Of a stretch of DNA of 64,000 nucleotides, positions 42,071-50,309 are shown piece by piece. The stretch is taken from positions 1,961,501 to 2,025,500 of the forward strand of contig NZ_BNJI01000001.1 of the NCBI RefSeq assembly GCF_016587415.1, read 5' to 3'. The translations under genes and the position numbers were made by a program. This DNA is from Ktedonobacter sp. SOSP1-85 (GTDB lineage: Bacteria; Chloroflexota; Ktedonobacteria; Ktedonobacterales; Ktedonobacteraceae). Numbering within the stretch: position 1 is the first letter of the stretch; every line of letters begins with the position of its first letter. The notes under the pieces were generated by a model. That model made no database searches. It was not told the DNA's origin and worked only from the letters and a program-made list of their open reading frames with translations.

Positions 42071-43708
42071 ATGAGCAAACCATCCTGTTTCCCGCCCAAC
42101 AATGAACGCGGAGAAGCACTAAATGAAGCCTTGTTGCGCGCTACACTGCGTGAGCATGCTCACCTTGAAGTCAATCTTGAGCAGGGATGGACAAACATCT
42201 CCAGACGCCTCTTCTCGGCACAGACCACACCCATACAAACAACAGCACAAAAGACATCCCTCTCACAGCAGCGCTTACAGAATGTGACCCGAACCACGTC
42301 TATCTCTTTACAACAAAGGAAGCAAACGATGAAGGATACATCGTCTTCAGGTAACTCGTCGCGAGGCAGCATCAAGCGTACCCTGAGCCTGATCGCGGCG
42401 GTAATAGTGATCGCCGTGCTGGCTGGAAGCGCGGCCCTCATCTTCAGCGCAGCGAGCAAGAACAACACAGCCCACAAACAAAGCAACACAGCTTCAAACA
42501 AGCCAACAAGCACGCCAGTCGTCGACTCTTCCGGAATCTATATAACGTATCGTGACAAGCAAAACCTCGAAGTAGTAGACAAGCTGGATGCGGGAACACA
42601 CAAATCTCTGTGGACTTTTCGGAGCAAAAAGCTCGCAGAGGTAGGTTCGCCAATAGTTTACGGGGATACGGTCTATCTCAATGCTTCGGATGTCTCCTCA
42701 CACCAGTCGCATCTCGTTGCATTGAATGCTACCACTGGCAAGGTACGCTGGGATGTTCCTTTTAAGGCGCTCACAATAACTGATGAGGGTGGCAGCGATT
42801 TTAATATGGGAGTATTCACGATACCTGTAGTCTCGGATGGGCAGGTCTTTGTGGTCAACCGAGCCGGCACGGTATTCGCGTTCAATAGCGAGACTGGCAA
42901 GCAGAACTGGACATATAAGACCGGCGCTTCTGCTCTGGTAATGCAGTACTATACTGATCCCAGCACTGGGGAGAAGAGGCTTTCGGGTTCGACGTTCTAT
43001 GATGGAAGCGTGCCACAGATAAATAACGGGGTACTCTATGGAGCCTTGGAGCATACACTGTATGCCGTTGACATCAAGAGCGGTAAGCAGGTCTGGAGTA
43101 CCAAACTCACATCCGAGGAGCAGGTCTTTGGCGACGCACAGGTTGTGGATGGCATTATCTATGCCTATTCGTCCTCAGTGAGCCAGCGCAATAATGGGCA
43201 AGTATATCAGAGCTATTTCTATACCTTTAATCCGAAAAATGGGAAACAGAGCTGGAAATATGCTGCTGCTGATCAGAATATAGGCAGCTTTGCTATCGAT
43301 AGCGGTCACATCTACTTTACCTCCTCTAAGGGAAATAATTTTCTTCTCTCTGCGCTCAATACACAGGGAGAGAAGATCTGGGAACATAATTATGGCAATG
43401 GTGTGTACTGGCTAACCGTTGGTAATGGTTATGTCAGCGTTAGTGGAGGAACTTATGACCAGGGCCAGGTTACCTCCTACACGCTCTACGTCCTGAAAGC
43501 CAATGGGCAACCTGCCTGGCAAAAGGATGTTGTAGCTGACCCCGTTTCCATTGAAGAAGGTGTGCTCTACACCAAGAGCGGTCTCAAGATCATCGCCTAT
43601 GATCTCACAAACCAAAAGGAACTCTGGCAGGGTCAATATGGCGTGGATATAGTCGATAAGATGGGCTTCCATAGTGCGCATCTCGGTTATATCAACGTTG
43701 TACCGTAA
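42071..43708 (+). CDS. Membrane-anchored PQQ-like beta-propeller protein (possible anti-sigma partner)
   Basis: The 545-residue protein has a cytoplasmic N-terminal region (1-95), a membrane helix (LSLIAAVIVIAVLAGSAAL, about 107-125), a Ser/Thr linker, and a large external domain of PQQ-type blades. Repeats include HLVALNATTGKVRWDVPF, TVFAFNSETGKQNWTYKT, TLYAVDIKSGKQVWSTKL and YFYTFNPKNGKQSWKY, each with the A-x-D/N-xxTGKxxW pattern. ARLREHAHLEVN-type helices in the N-terminus could bind the sigma factor encoded 14 nt upstream; no zinc-binding anti-sigma motif is seen. Likely an envelope sensor co-transcribed with the sigma gene. Confidence 0.82.
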   Translation: MSKPSCFPPNNERGEALNEALLRATLREHAHLEVNLEQGWTNISRRLFSAQTTPIQTTAQKTSLSQQRLQNVTRTTSISLQQRKQTMKDTSSSGNSSRGSIKRTLSLIAAVIVIAVLAGSAALIFSAASKNNTAHKQSNTASNKPTSTPVVDSSGIYITYRDKQNLEVVDKLDAGTHKSLWTFRSKKLAEVGSPIVYGDTVYLNASDVSSHQSHLVALNATTGKVRWDVPFKALTITDEGGSDFNMGVFTIPVVSDGQVFVVNRAGTVFAFNSETGKQNWTYKTGASALVMQYYTDPSTGEKRLSGSTFYDGSVPQINNGVLYGALEHTLYAVDIKSGKQVWSTKLTSEEQVFGDAQVVDGIIYAYSSSVSQRNNGQVYQSYFYTFNPKNGKQSWKYAAADQNIGSFAIDSGHIYFTSSKGNNFLLSALNTQGEKIWEHNYGNGVYWLTVGNGYVSVSGGTYDQGQVTSYTLYVLKANGQPAWQKDVVADPVSIEEGVLYTKSGLKIIAYDLTNQKELWQGQYGVDIVDKMGFHSAHLGYINVVP

Positions 43709-43810
43709 TGGGTTGGCGCGGTGAAAACGTTCCTCGTAGAGAGTATGGAACGCGGTACGGGTTGCGCTCATAAATATCGAGCCTACAGGGGTCAAACCTA
43801 GACAAATGAG

Positions 43811-43988
43811 CCTGGGCTAACGCAATTTTGATGATCCAAGTGATATATAGCTTGCTTATTGACAAATCGAGAGCTCATGAATATGCTTGGGGAGCGATCT
43901 CCAGGACGAACGAAGAAAGTAGCGAAATCACAAAAATTCCCCTCATGACCACTCATCCCCGGATCATCAAAATTGCGTTCGACCCAGG
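43811..43988. mobile_element. MITE-like element with 27-28-bp inverted repeats
   Basis: CCTGGGCTAACGCAATTTTG at 43811 (arm to 43837) is inverted at 43961-43988 (GGATCATCAAAATTGCGTTC ... CCCAGG), with one small indel. Total 178 bp, no coding content. Confidence 0.65.
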
Positions 43989-44514
43989 ATCATCTGGCTA
44001 GGTCTGCAACTTTATTCCTCTCTACGTCATAAGTGCGAAAAGCTAGGGCGGGAACTATCAGCTGAGCAGAGCCTCCTGCTCGCCATACTCACGTGTTGCA
44101 AAAATTCTTGCCGCACCCCAGCGAATCAGGTCATGACGATTGCTCTTCTGGGAAATAATGACACTTTTGAATCGGCTAATTAGGGGTGGCCCCTGAGTAT
44201 TAATGGAAACACCATGAGCTGTGAGCGCACCACTCCCGATGAGGTTCAATATGGCCTCAGAATATACTGTTGCTCAATTCTTCCTGAACGCTCGATATGG
44301 ATACACAGATTCTTCTTTAAGATCGCTCATGAAGTAGGGAACGAGAGCGAGGTCTTTCTGAAGCCGCTTTGAATGTGAAGGCGAGGGAATAAGTTGCTCG
44401 CCAAACCTGTTTCTATACGTGTATGGCATCACAAAGAAATTGGATCGCTTCTGTGGGAAATGGTTTCTCCGAGCATCAATGGATAGAGAGATGTTCACAC
44501 AGGAGTAAATACAC
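43989..44514. other. Intergenic region, no gene seen
   Basis: About 525 bp upstream of the RRM gene. ORFs are short minus-strand shadows. Apart from the partial repeat at 44097, nothing recognised. In other bacterial RRM genes the long leader carries cold-responsive elements; that is possible here but not shown. Confidence 0.3.
44097..44130. repeat. Dispersed repeat family, copy 3 (partial)
   Basis: TTGCAAAAATTCTTGCCGCA then CCCCAGCGAATCAGG matches the left arm and loop of the complete copy at 41044-41097. Confidence 0.5.
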
Positions 44515-44829
44515 ATGAGACTATATGTAGGGGGTCTCCCTTATCAAACGACCGAGCAAGACCTTGGTGATCTTTTTGCCCAGGTCGGGCAGGTCACTCA
44601 GGCTTCGGTCATCACGGATCGTGAGACAGGGCGAAGCAAAGGATTTGGCTTTGTCGAAATGAGTACCGATCAAGAAGCACAGTCCGCCATTGAGCGACTG
44701 AACGGAACCCTTCTAGGAAATCGGACGATCACCGTCAACGAGGCGCGTGAGCGCCAGGCGGCAGGAAGCAGAGGATTCCAGGCAAGAGAACGGTATTCAG
44801 ACACGAGCTATCGGAGCGGACGCTACTAA
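44515..44829 (+). CDS. RRM-type RNA-binding protein
   Basis: A 104-residue protein with one RNA recognition motif: RNP2 LYVGGL (residues 3-8) and RNP1 KGFGFVEM (about 42-49), both with their aromatic residues. A short Arg/Gly/Tyr-rich tail follows (GSRGFQARERYSD...YRSGRY). Bacterial RRM proteins of this size are single-strand RNA binders, often cold-induced. The start is supported by ACAGGAG 10 nt upstream. A strong terminator follows 50 nt after the stop, so it is a monocistronic unit. Confidence 0.92.
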   Translation: MRLYVGGLPYQTTEQDLGDLFAQVGQVTQASVITDRETGRSKGFGFVEMSTDQEAQSAIERLNGTLLGNRTITVNEARERQAAGSRGFQARERYSDTSYRSGRY

Positions 44830-44880
44830 GCCCCAACATCAGATAGCATGAAACGTTCAGAAAAAACGTTGAGATCACGA

Positions 44881-44922
44881 AAGAAGGAAGGTTAGCCCAT
44901 GTGCTAGCCTTCCTTCTTTTTT
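44881..44922 (+). terminator. Rho-independent terminator of RRM gene
   Basis: Stem AAGAAGGAAGGTTAGC with GCTAGCCTTCCTTCTT (one G-T pair), 6-nt loop, followed by TTTTTGTTTTT. Confidence 0.85.
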
Positions 44923-45193
44923 GTTTTTCCTCCACCTGATAGCAATATTGAGGTGCTGGCCGATCTGATCTATGGAGCCATGTGGTACCATCTGCTGGTG
45001 CAACACGGCCCCCTCGATGTTCAGTTTGCCCACGAGATGGTACGTGCTGTAATGTGATCCTGGCGCTCAGATCCTGTCCTTTTGTACGAAAGAAAAATTA
45101 CACCTTTTGGACAATGACAGCGGGCTTCCCATCATTCTATACTGATCTATGTCATCAAAAAGAGAGCAACTTTTCTGGAAAGGAAGGGATACG

Positions 45194-46012
45194 ATGGAAC
45201 ATTGGATCTGCGTTACCTGTGGTTCTCAATTCGCGGCGCGAGAGGCTCAGCCTCTCGTGTGCCCGATCTGTAACGATCAACGGCAATATGTGGGATACAA
45301 CGGGCAGCAATGGACAACGCTGGCCGAAATGTCCCGCAATGGATTTCATAATGTCTTCAAGGAAGAGGAGCCGAATCTTCTCGGCATTGGCACCGAGCCT
45401 TCTTTTGCCATAGGGCAGCGCGCCTTGCTGGTTCAGACGCCGCAGGGAAACGTACTCTGGGACTGCATTAGTCTGCTGGATGAGCAGACGTTGGCCGAAG
45501 TGCAGCAGCGTGGTGGCATCGCGGCAATTGCCATCTCTCATCCTCACTACTATAGTTCGATGGTGGCGTGGGCCAGGCACTTCAATGCACCGATCTACCT
45601 ACACGAGGCCGATCGCCAGTGGGTGATGCGGCCCGACGAACACATCATATTCTGGTCAGGCGAAACGCATTCTCTGCAGCCAGATCTCACGCTGATCCGC
45701 CTGGGAGGGCATTTTCGCGGTGGTACTGTTCTGCACTGGCCTGCCGGTTTCGATGGCAAGGGGGCGTTGTTGTCCGGCGACATCATTACCGTTGTGGCCG
45801 ACCGGCAATGGGTTTCCTTCATGTATAGCTATCCCAATCTGATTCCCTTACCGGCCTACGAGGTCAACCGTATTCGCGATACTATTGCCCCCTATCGTTT
45901 TGAGCGCCTCTATGGGGCCTGGTTCGGACGCGTTGTGATGCAAGATGCTCATCAGGCCGTGCTGCGCTCTGCCGATAGATATCTCCAGGCCCTTGAGCGG
46001 CCATTGGATTAG
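45194..46012 (+). CDS. MBL-fold protein with N-terminal zinc ribbon
   Basis: A 272-residue protein from ATG 45194 (GGAAGGGATACG upstream; a longer in-frame start at 45149 is less likely). The N-terminal 35 residues are a rubredoxin-like zinc ribbon (CVTCGSQF ... CPICNDQ). The rest resembles metallo-beta-lactamase-fold hydrolases: LLVQTPQGNVLWDCI, AIAISHPHYYSSMVAWA, IIFWSGETHSL, LGGHFRGGTVLHWP and GALLSGDIITVV follow the fold order. The usual HxHxDH metal site is replaced by SHPHYYSS, so only part of the metal ligands is present and activity may differ. Cytosolic. A terminator follows. Confidence 0.8.
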   Translation: MEHWICVTCGSQFAAREAQPLVCPICNDQRQYVGYNGQQWTTLAEMSRNGFHNVFKEEEPNLLGIGTEPSFAIGQRALLVQTPQGNVLWDCISLLDEQTLAEVQQRGGIAAIAISHPHYYSSMVAWARHFNAPIYLHEADRQWVMRPDEHIIFWSGETHSLQPDLTLIRLGGHFRGGTVLHWPAGFDGKGALLSGDIITVVADRQWVSFMYSYPNLIPLPAYEVNRIRDTIAPYRFERLYGAWFGRVVMQDAHQAVLRSADRYLQALERPLD

Positions 46013-46021
46013 CCTTTATTC

Positions 46022-46054
46022 GAGGTGAGTGCATAGCTCACCTCATTCCCTTTT
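46022..46054 (+). terminator. Terminator after MBL-fold gene
   Basis: GAGGTGAG (46022-46029) pairs with CTCACCTC (46037-46044), followed by ATTCCCTTTT. Confidence 0.75.
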
Positions 46055-46119
46055 ACAGTAATATCAAATCAAGCCCATTCGACAGAGGGCCGGAGCCGCA
46101 ACGTCGTTGACTCAGGTCA

Positions 46120-46530
46120 ATAGGTGGCATACAGGTACAGAAGGGAGCCGCGCCAGAGATGCTCTAGGAGTTGCTGGAGCGGGAGGGATGGGGGCTGTGG
46201 CGACCACGCGTGCCAAAACCGCTAGAGCAAGACCCAGGGTTCGAGCCATCGGCGAACCGCTCGCAGGGCTTTGGGCCAGGACACCTGTGGCCGTTGCAGC
46301 CTTTCGCCTTCCTTTTTTTCCCTGGCCTTATGCGCTCCTGGAACCTCTTGCTGTTCCTGCTGAGTCGTAGAAGGGGTTTGAGCTGGCTTCACCGGCTTTG
46401 TTGCAGGAAGGTGAGCCTGATGGTGCCAGCAAAAGGAAAAGGCACAGCACACGAGCTGCCAATGTTGCCGGATCGCCGGATCGCTCCTGTTGAGGCCGCC
46501 CCGTCCCTTCCCAGGGGTCCGACCCACCAC
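46120..46530 (-). pseudogene. Probable C-terminal remnant of a transposase
   Basis: Minus-strand reading gives HWQLVCCAFSFCW then, after a Gln/Glu-rich stretch, WPKALRAVRRWLEPWVLL, an in-frame stop, and RFWHAWSPQPSLPLQQLLEH, LWRGSLLYLY. I associate this ending with a transposase family abundant in Ktedonobacteria, but cannot name the IS family with certainty. The internal stop and the missing catalytic part indicate a relic. Confidence 0.4.
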
Positions 46531-46944
46531 GCGACAGTCGCACGACCAAGCGCTACACAGCCTGCAGCACGACCCGAGCGAGGCGCGTCAAATGCACCAT
46601 GACACGAGCCGCGTAAGGCGGTGGTTCAGAATCCGAGTTCCTTCCTCCGCAGGCCTGATGAAAAACATCGCCGCGTCAAGCTCCCACGGCTCGCAATAAA
46701 GCGTGCTGTGCCCAGGAGCAGCACAGCACGCGTTGCCTCTCCATGCTCCATCACAGGCTTAGTAAATTAACTGAAGGAAGGGCCGATTTTGCGGCTCTTG
46801 CTCAATCGAGGTGGAAAACCTCTTCGGTTAGTAATAAGAGGAACTGTTTCTGTTCGTGCTCAAAGAGGTAAGCATTCCCCTCGGAGAAACTCAACCACAC
46901 ACCTCAGTTGAGCAAGAGCCGAAAGACTCGATCCGGCCACCGTC
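46531..46944. other. Gene-poor region with hairpin and MITE-like repeat
   Basis: No gene. A perfect hairpin GCGTGCTGTGC/GCACAGCACGC lies at about 46691-46721, and the MITE-like element at 46792-46921 follows. Confidence 0.45.
46792..46921. mobile_element. MITE-like element, 130 bp
   Basis: CGGCTCTTGCTCAATCGAGG (arm 46792-46813) is inverted at 46900-46921 with two mismatches (22-bp arms). The interior has no coding sequence. Confidence 0.5.
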
Positions 46945-47583
46945 TTATTGCCAAGCCCCCTGCGCTGTACAGCGGGCGGGCGATGCTCGGTGGCGTGCAG
47001 GGCAGAGATGCCAAAGGGCGAGATCGGAGCTGGAACGATCCATCGACCTCCTCTTGCCGAACGCCTGCCTGGAGAGAGAAACGCGGCCATATTCTGGCCT
47101 TTGCCCCTCCAGCCCTTTATAGCGCAGATGGACGGCCAGACAGCGCATGAAATCGTAGCCGTCGCTGGCCACTGACGGTGGGAAGCCCCAGCCCTCTTCA
47201 TATGCCTGCTGACTGAGCGCGTCACTCGCCAGGGGAAGAATGGTGTGATAAAAGTCTTCTCGTGGGAGGCTCAAGAGAAAGCGGCGCACCGCCTCTAGAG
47301 ATGGTATAACCCAGGACCCACATGATCCATCGGGTTCCGCCTCGTCTAACGCCTCGAATGAGGGATAGATTGTGCCTGTCTCGTCCGATTGGACGCGGTA
47401 CCCGCACGCGTAGCGATACTGGTCACTCCAATCCAGGCATTCCAGTTCTTCGTCAGCACGGTCGAGCCACCGCGTGAGCGTCTCCATCAGCATCGCATCC
47501 GGAAGGGCAAGGAGCGCGTCTTGCACCTGTCCTATCAGATCTCTTGTTTTCTGTTTCATGACCACCCGCTTCTCTTTGCGCAC
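46945..47583 (-). CDS. Hypothetical protein, C-terminus probably altered
   Basis: A 212-residue ORF; the likely start is MKQKTRDLIGQVQDALLALP. The first 175 residues look like a normal acidic, tryptophan-containing soluble protein (LMETLTRWLDRADEELECLDW, AVRRFLLSLPREDFYHTILPLAS, DGYDFMRCLAVHLRYKGLEG). The last 35 residues are Ser/Arg/Ala/Cys-rich and unlike the rest, suggesting a frameshift or a junction with other DNA near 47060. No family recognised. Confidence 0.5.
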   Translation of the reverse strand: MRKEKRVVMKQKTRDLIGQVQDALLALPDAMLMETLTRWLDRADEELECLDWSDQYRYACGYRVQSDETGTIYPSFEALDEAEPDGSCGSWVIPSLEAVRRFLLSLPREDFYHTILPLASDALSQQAYEEGWGFPPSVASDGYDFMRCLAVHLRYKGLEGQRPEYGRVSLSRQAFGKRRSMDRSSSDLALWHLCPARHRASPARCTAQGAWQ

Positions 47584-47721
47584 GCTATCGACTTCTGGAA
47601 GTCACGGTGCATAAGATATCATACCAGATGAAACGTATCGTAACGTCACGAAAATTCGCGATGTGCTCACGAGCTCTGTGGAGAAAAGAATGGAGAAGTC
47701 CTCGCTCGGAGCCGGGTAAGT

Positions 47722-48169
47722 GCCGTGGTGGTGCTCTATGGGCGTGTCTCTGGGCATGACCAGCGGGCTGACCTCCGGCCTCAAATGGAAGCATTCGTAG
47801 CCTGGGCAAGGCGGGAACGGCCTAGTCAGGAGATTGTCGAGCTATCGGACAGTGGGAGCGGACTCAAGCGGATCGTAAGCAGTTGCGTAGGATGTTGCGC
47901 ATGATCCAGAAGGATCAAGTGGCTGAAGTCGTCGTTACCTACGCCGATCGCTTAACCAGCTTGGGTTGGAATATCTGACCGTGTTTTTCGCTGGTTATGG
48001 CGTTCGCTTCACTGTGCTGTACCCCAACGATAGGAAGACGCCTGAGCAGGAGTTGACCGACGACCGCATTGCCATTCTGACCTCCTTTCCTGGGCGACTC
48101 TACGGGATGAGCAGTCACAAGCAGAAGGAAATTGCAGCATGCATCGAGGAAGTATTGCACACGTCTTGA
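47722..48169 (+). pseudogene. IS607-type serine recombinase (TnpA) remnant
   Basis: The plus strand encodes AVVVLYGRVSGHDQRADLRP then ELSDSGSGL in one frame. After a frameshift near 47868 it continues KQLRRMLRMIQKDQVAEVVV and TYADRLT. After another near 47970 it reads EYLTVFFAGYGVRFTVLYPN to SFPGRLYGMSSHKQKEIAAC. This follows the IS607 TnpA catalytic domain (YxRVS..DQ..DL, ExGSGLN.., DRLxRxGxEY, LTSFxxRLYG). Two frameshifts are present, and the usual N-terminal MerR-like HTH is not found upstream. Inactive relic of an IS607-type element. Confidence 0.8.
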
Positions 48170-48395
48170 GGCTCAGGTGATGATCTTGCATGTCTCTCTC
48201 CGAAAAGCCGGGTAGCCCGGCTTTGGGCTGGTCCCAGTTTCGTGAGACGAGCTCAGCACATGCTGGCGTGGGTAGAACAATGTCCCGGCAAGAGAAAGTA
48301 TACCTGTAATATCTCGATAAGTTCGCCTTAAGCTGGCCTCTCAAGTTGGTTGAGCGGATGAAAAGCGCGATAGGGCCAGCAGTCAAGTTGTCGCT

Positions 48396-48439
48396 AAAAA
48401 TGGCCTGGTTCTATTACATTATCGAACCAGGCCATTTTT
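48396..48439. terminator. Bidirectional terminator-like hairpin
   Basis: AAAAATGGCCTGGTTC (48396-48411) pairs perfectly with GAACCAGGCCATTTTT (48424-48439). A/T-runs on both sides would allow termination in either direction. Confidence 0.75.
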
Positions 48440-48560
48440 CTTTCCTTGAAATTGTTCTGCTTCCCGCTGTGACGCGGAAGCAAGCGTGTTGAGCAAAAGC
48501 AAGATGGATTACTATTTCTCCGGAAGACGTGCAAGGATTTGAGTGACGACTCCCCACGGC

Positions 48561-49733
48561 TTACAAGCCGGGGGCTTCTGGAATGACGCGGCTGTGTCGT
48601 CCCACAGCCTTTAAACCTTCATCTAAAATATTTTTGCTGCCATTGTGATCGCGATCGATCACGAGTCCACAGTTGGGACACTCGTAGATCCGTACGCAGA
48701 GCGGCATCTCTTGCACATGTCCGCAACAGGAACATCGCTGACTGGTGTAGGCCGGGTTGACTTTGACCACTGTGCGGCCAGCTTCTTCCGCTTTGCTGCA
48801 CAGAAACGCAAAGAACTGTGACCACGCTGCATCTGCGATGGATTTTGACAGTTTCGGATTCTTAACCATGTTGCGCACGATCAGCGCCTCTACGGCGATC
48901 AGGTCGCAGGTGTTGACAATCTTGCGCGAGTGCTGGTGCGCAAAGTTCTTGCGGCGATGCTTTGTCCGTTCGTGGACGCGTGCCACGCGTTTCTTCAGCT
49001 TCTTTCGTTCTTGCGATTGTTTCGGGGCTTTGTCTCGCTTGCGTTGTGCCTTCGCCAGGTTCTTTTCTTCTTGCCTGAAGAAGCGTGGATTCTCAATGGA
49101 AGTGCCATCGGAGAGATAGGCAAAGGTTTTGAGCCCGACATCGATGCCGACTTCTTTGTCAGATTGAGGGACGTTTTCCTTTGGCACATCTTCACACGAG
49201 ATCGAGACGAACCATTTGCCTGTAGGCGTCCGCTTCACAATCGCTGTTTTTGGCGTTCCGGCGAGGGGCCGATGCATCACCATTTTCACCTGGCCCAATT
49301 TGGCGAGCACGAGCGTTCCCCGGTTCTTTTGAGCGCTCGCTGCAACGTCGAAACTATTGCCGTATTGCTTGAACGTCATGCTATCATAGCGAACATGAGA
49401 CTTGTATCTGGGATAGCCTGGCTTCTCTCCACTCGCACATCTCTGGAAAAATCGATCAAAGGCAAGATCCACGCGTTTGACCGCATCTTGGAGGACTTGG
49501 GAAGGCACCTCAGCCAGATCGGGACGCATGTGTCTGCACTCGGGCAATTCGGCGCACTGATGGGAAAAGCCGATCGATTTCCCCGCCATTCTATAGGCAT
49601 CCCGGCGCTCTTGCAAGGCGGCGTTGTACGTCTCACACAGCAGCTGTAGCCAGTGGGTGAGGGTCGTCTCTTGCTTTTTTGTCGGATAGATCCGGTAGTG
49701 AAAGGTCTTGTGAGACATGGTTTTGTTGCTCAA
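48561..49733 (-). CDS. tnpB: TnpB, RNA-guided RuvC nuclease of IS605 type
   Basis: A 390-residue TnpB of typical length. YRIYPTKKQETTLTHWLQL starts the N-terminal domain. RuvC residues are Asp198 (VGIDVGLKTFAYL), Glu282 (LIAVEALIVRNM) and Asp362 (VIDRDHNGSKNI). The zinc ribbon is CSCCG (334-338) and CPNCG (352-356). All catalytic residues are present, so it should be active. TnpB is guided by an omega-RNA made from the 3' end of its own gene and the adjacent right end, cutting next to a short target-adjacent motif. It overlaps the long tnpA frame by 100 nt. Confidence 0.93.
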   Translation of the reverse strand: MSNKTMSHKTFHYRIYPTKKQETTLTHWLQLLCETYNAALQERRDAYRMAGKSIGFSHQCAELPECRHMRPDLAEVPSQVLQDAVKRVDLAFDRFFQRCASGEKPGYPRYKSHVRYDSMTFKQYGNSFDVAASAQKNRGTLVLAKLGQVKMVMHRPLAGTPKTAIVKRTPTGKWFVSISCEDVPKENVPQSDKEVGIDVGLKTFAYLSDGTSIENPRFFRQEEKNLAKAQRKRDKAPKQSQERKKLKKRVARVHERTKHRRKNFAHQHSRKIVNTCDLIAVEALIVRNMVKNPKLSKSIADAAWSQFFAFLCSKAEEAGRTVVKVNPAYTSQRCSCCGHVQEMPLCVRIYECPNCGLVIDRDHNGSKNILDEGLKAVGRHSRVIPEAPGL

Positions 49734-50145
49734 TAGACTGCTTGATGACGTTCAAGGAAGCACCACCTGATGTGCTGACACAAGAGGAATTCGTCCACAA
49801 CGTGGGCAATGTTCGCTTGAGTTCGGGGAACTCCTGTGGCAAGCATCGAGAGGAACGATCTGTGATGCGTTTCACCAGCCGACGGATCCCAAACTGGGGT
49901 CCACATTGACCCGCGAGATGCACATGATCTGGCATCACCTCTCGCTCTTCTCGCTCTGCTTGATGCTCTTCGCAGACCTGGCTACTGATCTGCTTGAAGC
50001 GGGTTTCGATGGTCCCGACAAGCAGTGTGCGTCGATAGTTGGGACACCAGACCACATGAGAATGGCACGCAAAAACCACGTTCCGATTGCTTCGATACTC
50101 TTGAACATGGGTTCTAGTGTACAGCACTTTCGTATCTCCTGTCAA
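49633..50145 (-). pseudogene. tnpA: IS200-type TnpA (HUH/Y1 transposase), catalytic Tyr replaced
   Basis: The 170-codon frame matches TnpA: HVVWCPNYRRTLLVGTIETR, EVMPDHVHLAGQCGPQFGI (HUH motif HVH), RLVKRITDRSSR and ELKRTLPTLWTNS. In IS200/IS605 TnpA the C-terminal helix reads VIKQYIEQQ with the nucleophilic tyrosine; here it is VIKQSIEQQ because the codon is TCT instead of TAT (near 49746). The segment after HVHL also departs from the family (AGQCG for LVSVD), suggesting paired indels. The frame then runs on past its usual end into tnpB. It would be unable to cleave DNA, so the element cannot move without help in trans. Confidence 0.85.
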
Positions 50146-50309
50146 GAGGAGAATACCCGAACGCGTTGCTCTTCTTCCCCTCCCCGAAAAGGAACGCGTC
50201 TTTCATCCCCATGGCTGAAGCCAGGGGCTTTCAGACGCGGTTATGGGTAAACCGATGTGTCCTCGATATCTTACGGCACCCGGAGTTGGCGAGCAGTATA
50301 ATCTCTGCC

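Larger units (their letters stand above)
48540..50260 (-). mobile_element. IS200/IS605-type element (tnpA + tnpB)
   Basis: tnpA and tnpB lie on the minus strand with short hairpin-bearing ends: AGCCCCCGGCTTGTAAGCCG... near 48550-48580 at the right end, and a CATGGCTGAAGCCAGGGGC palindrome near 50210-50235 at the left end. There are no terminal inverted repeats, as expected for this family. Exact boundaries are approximate. Confidence 0.7.
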
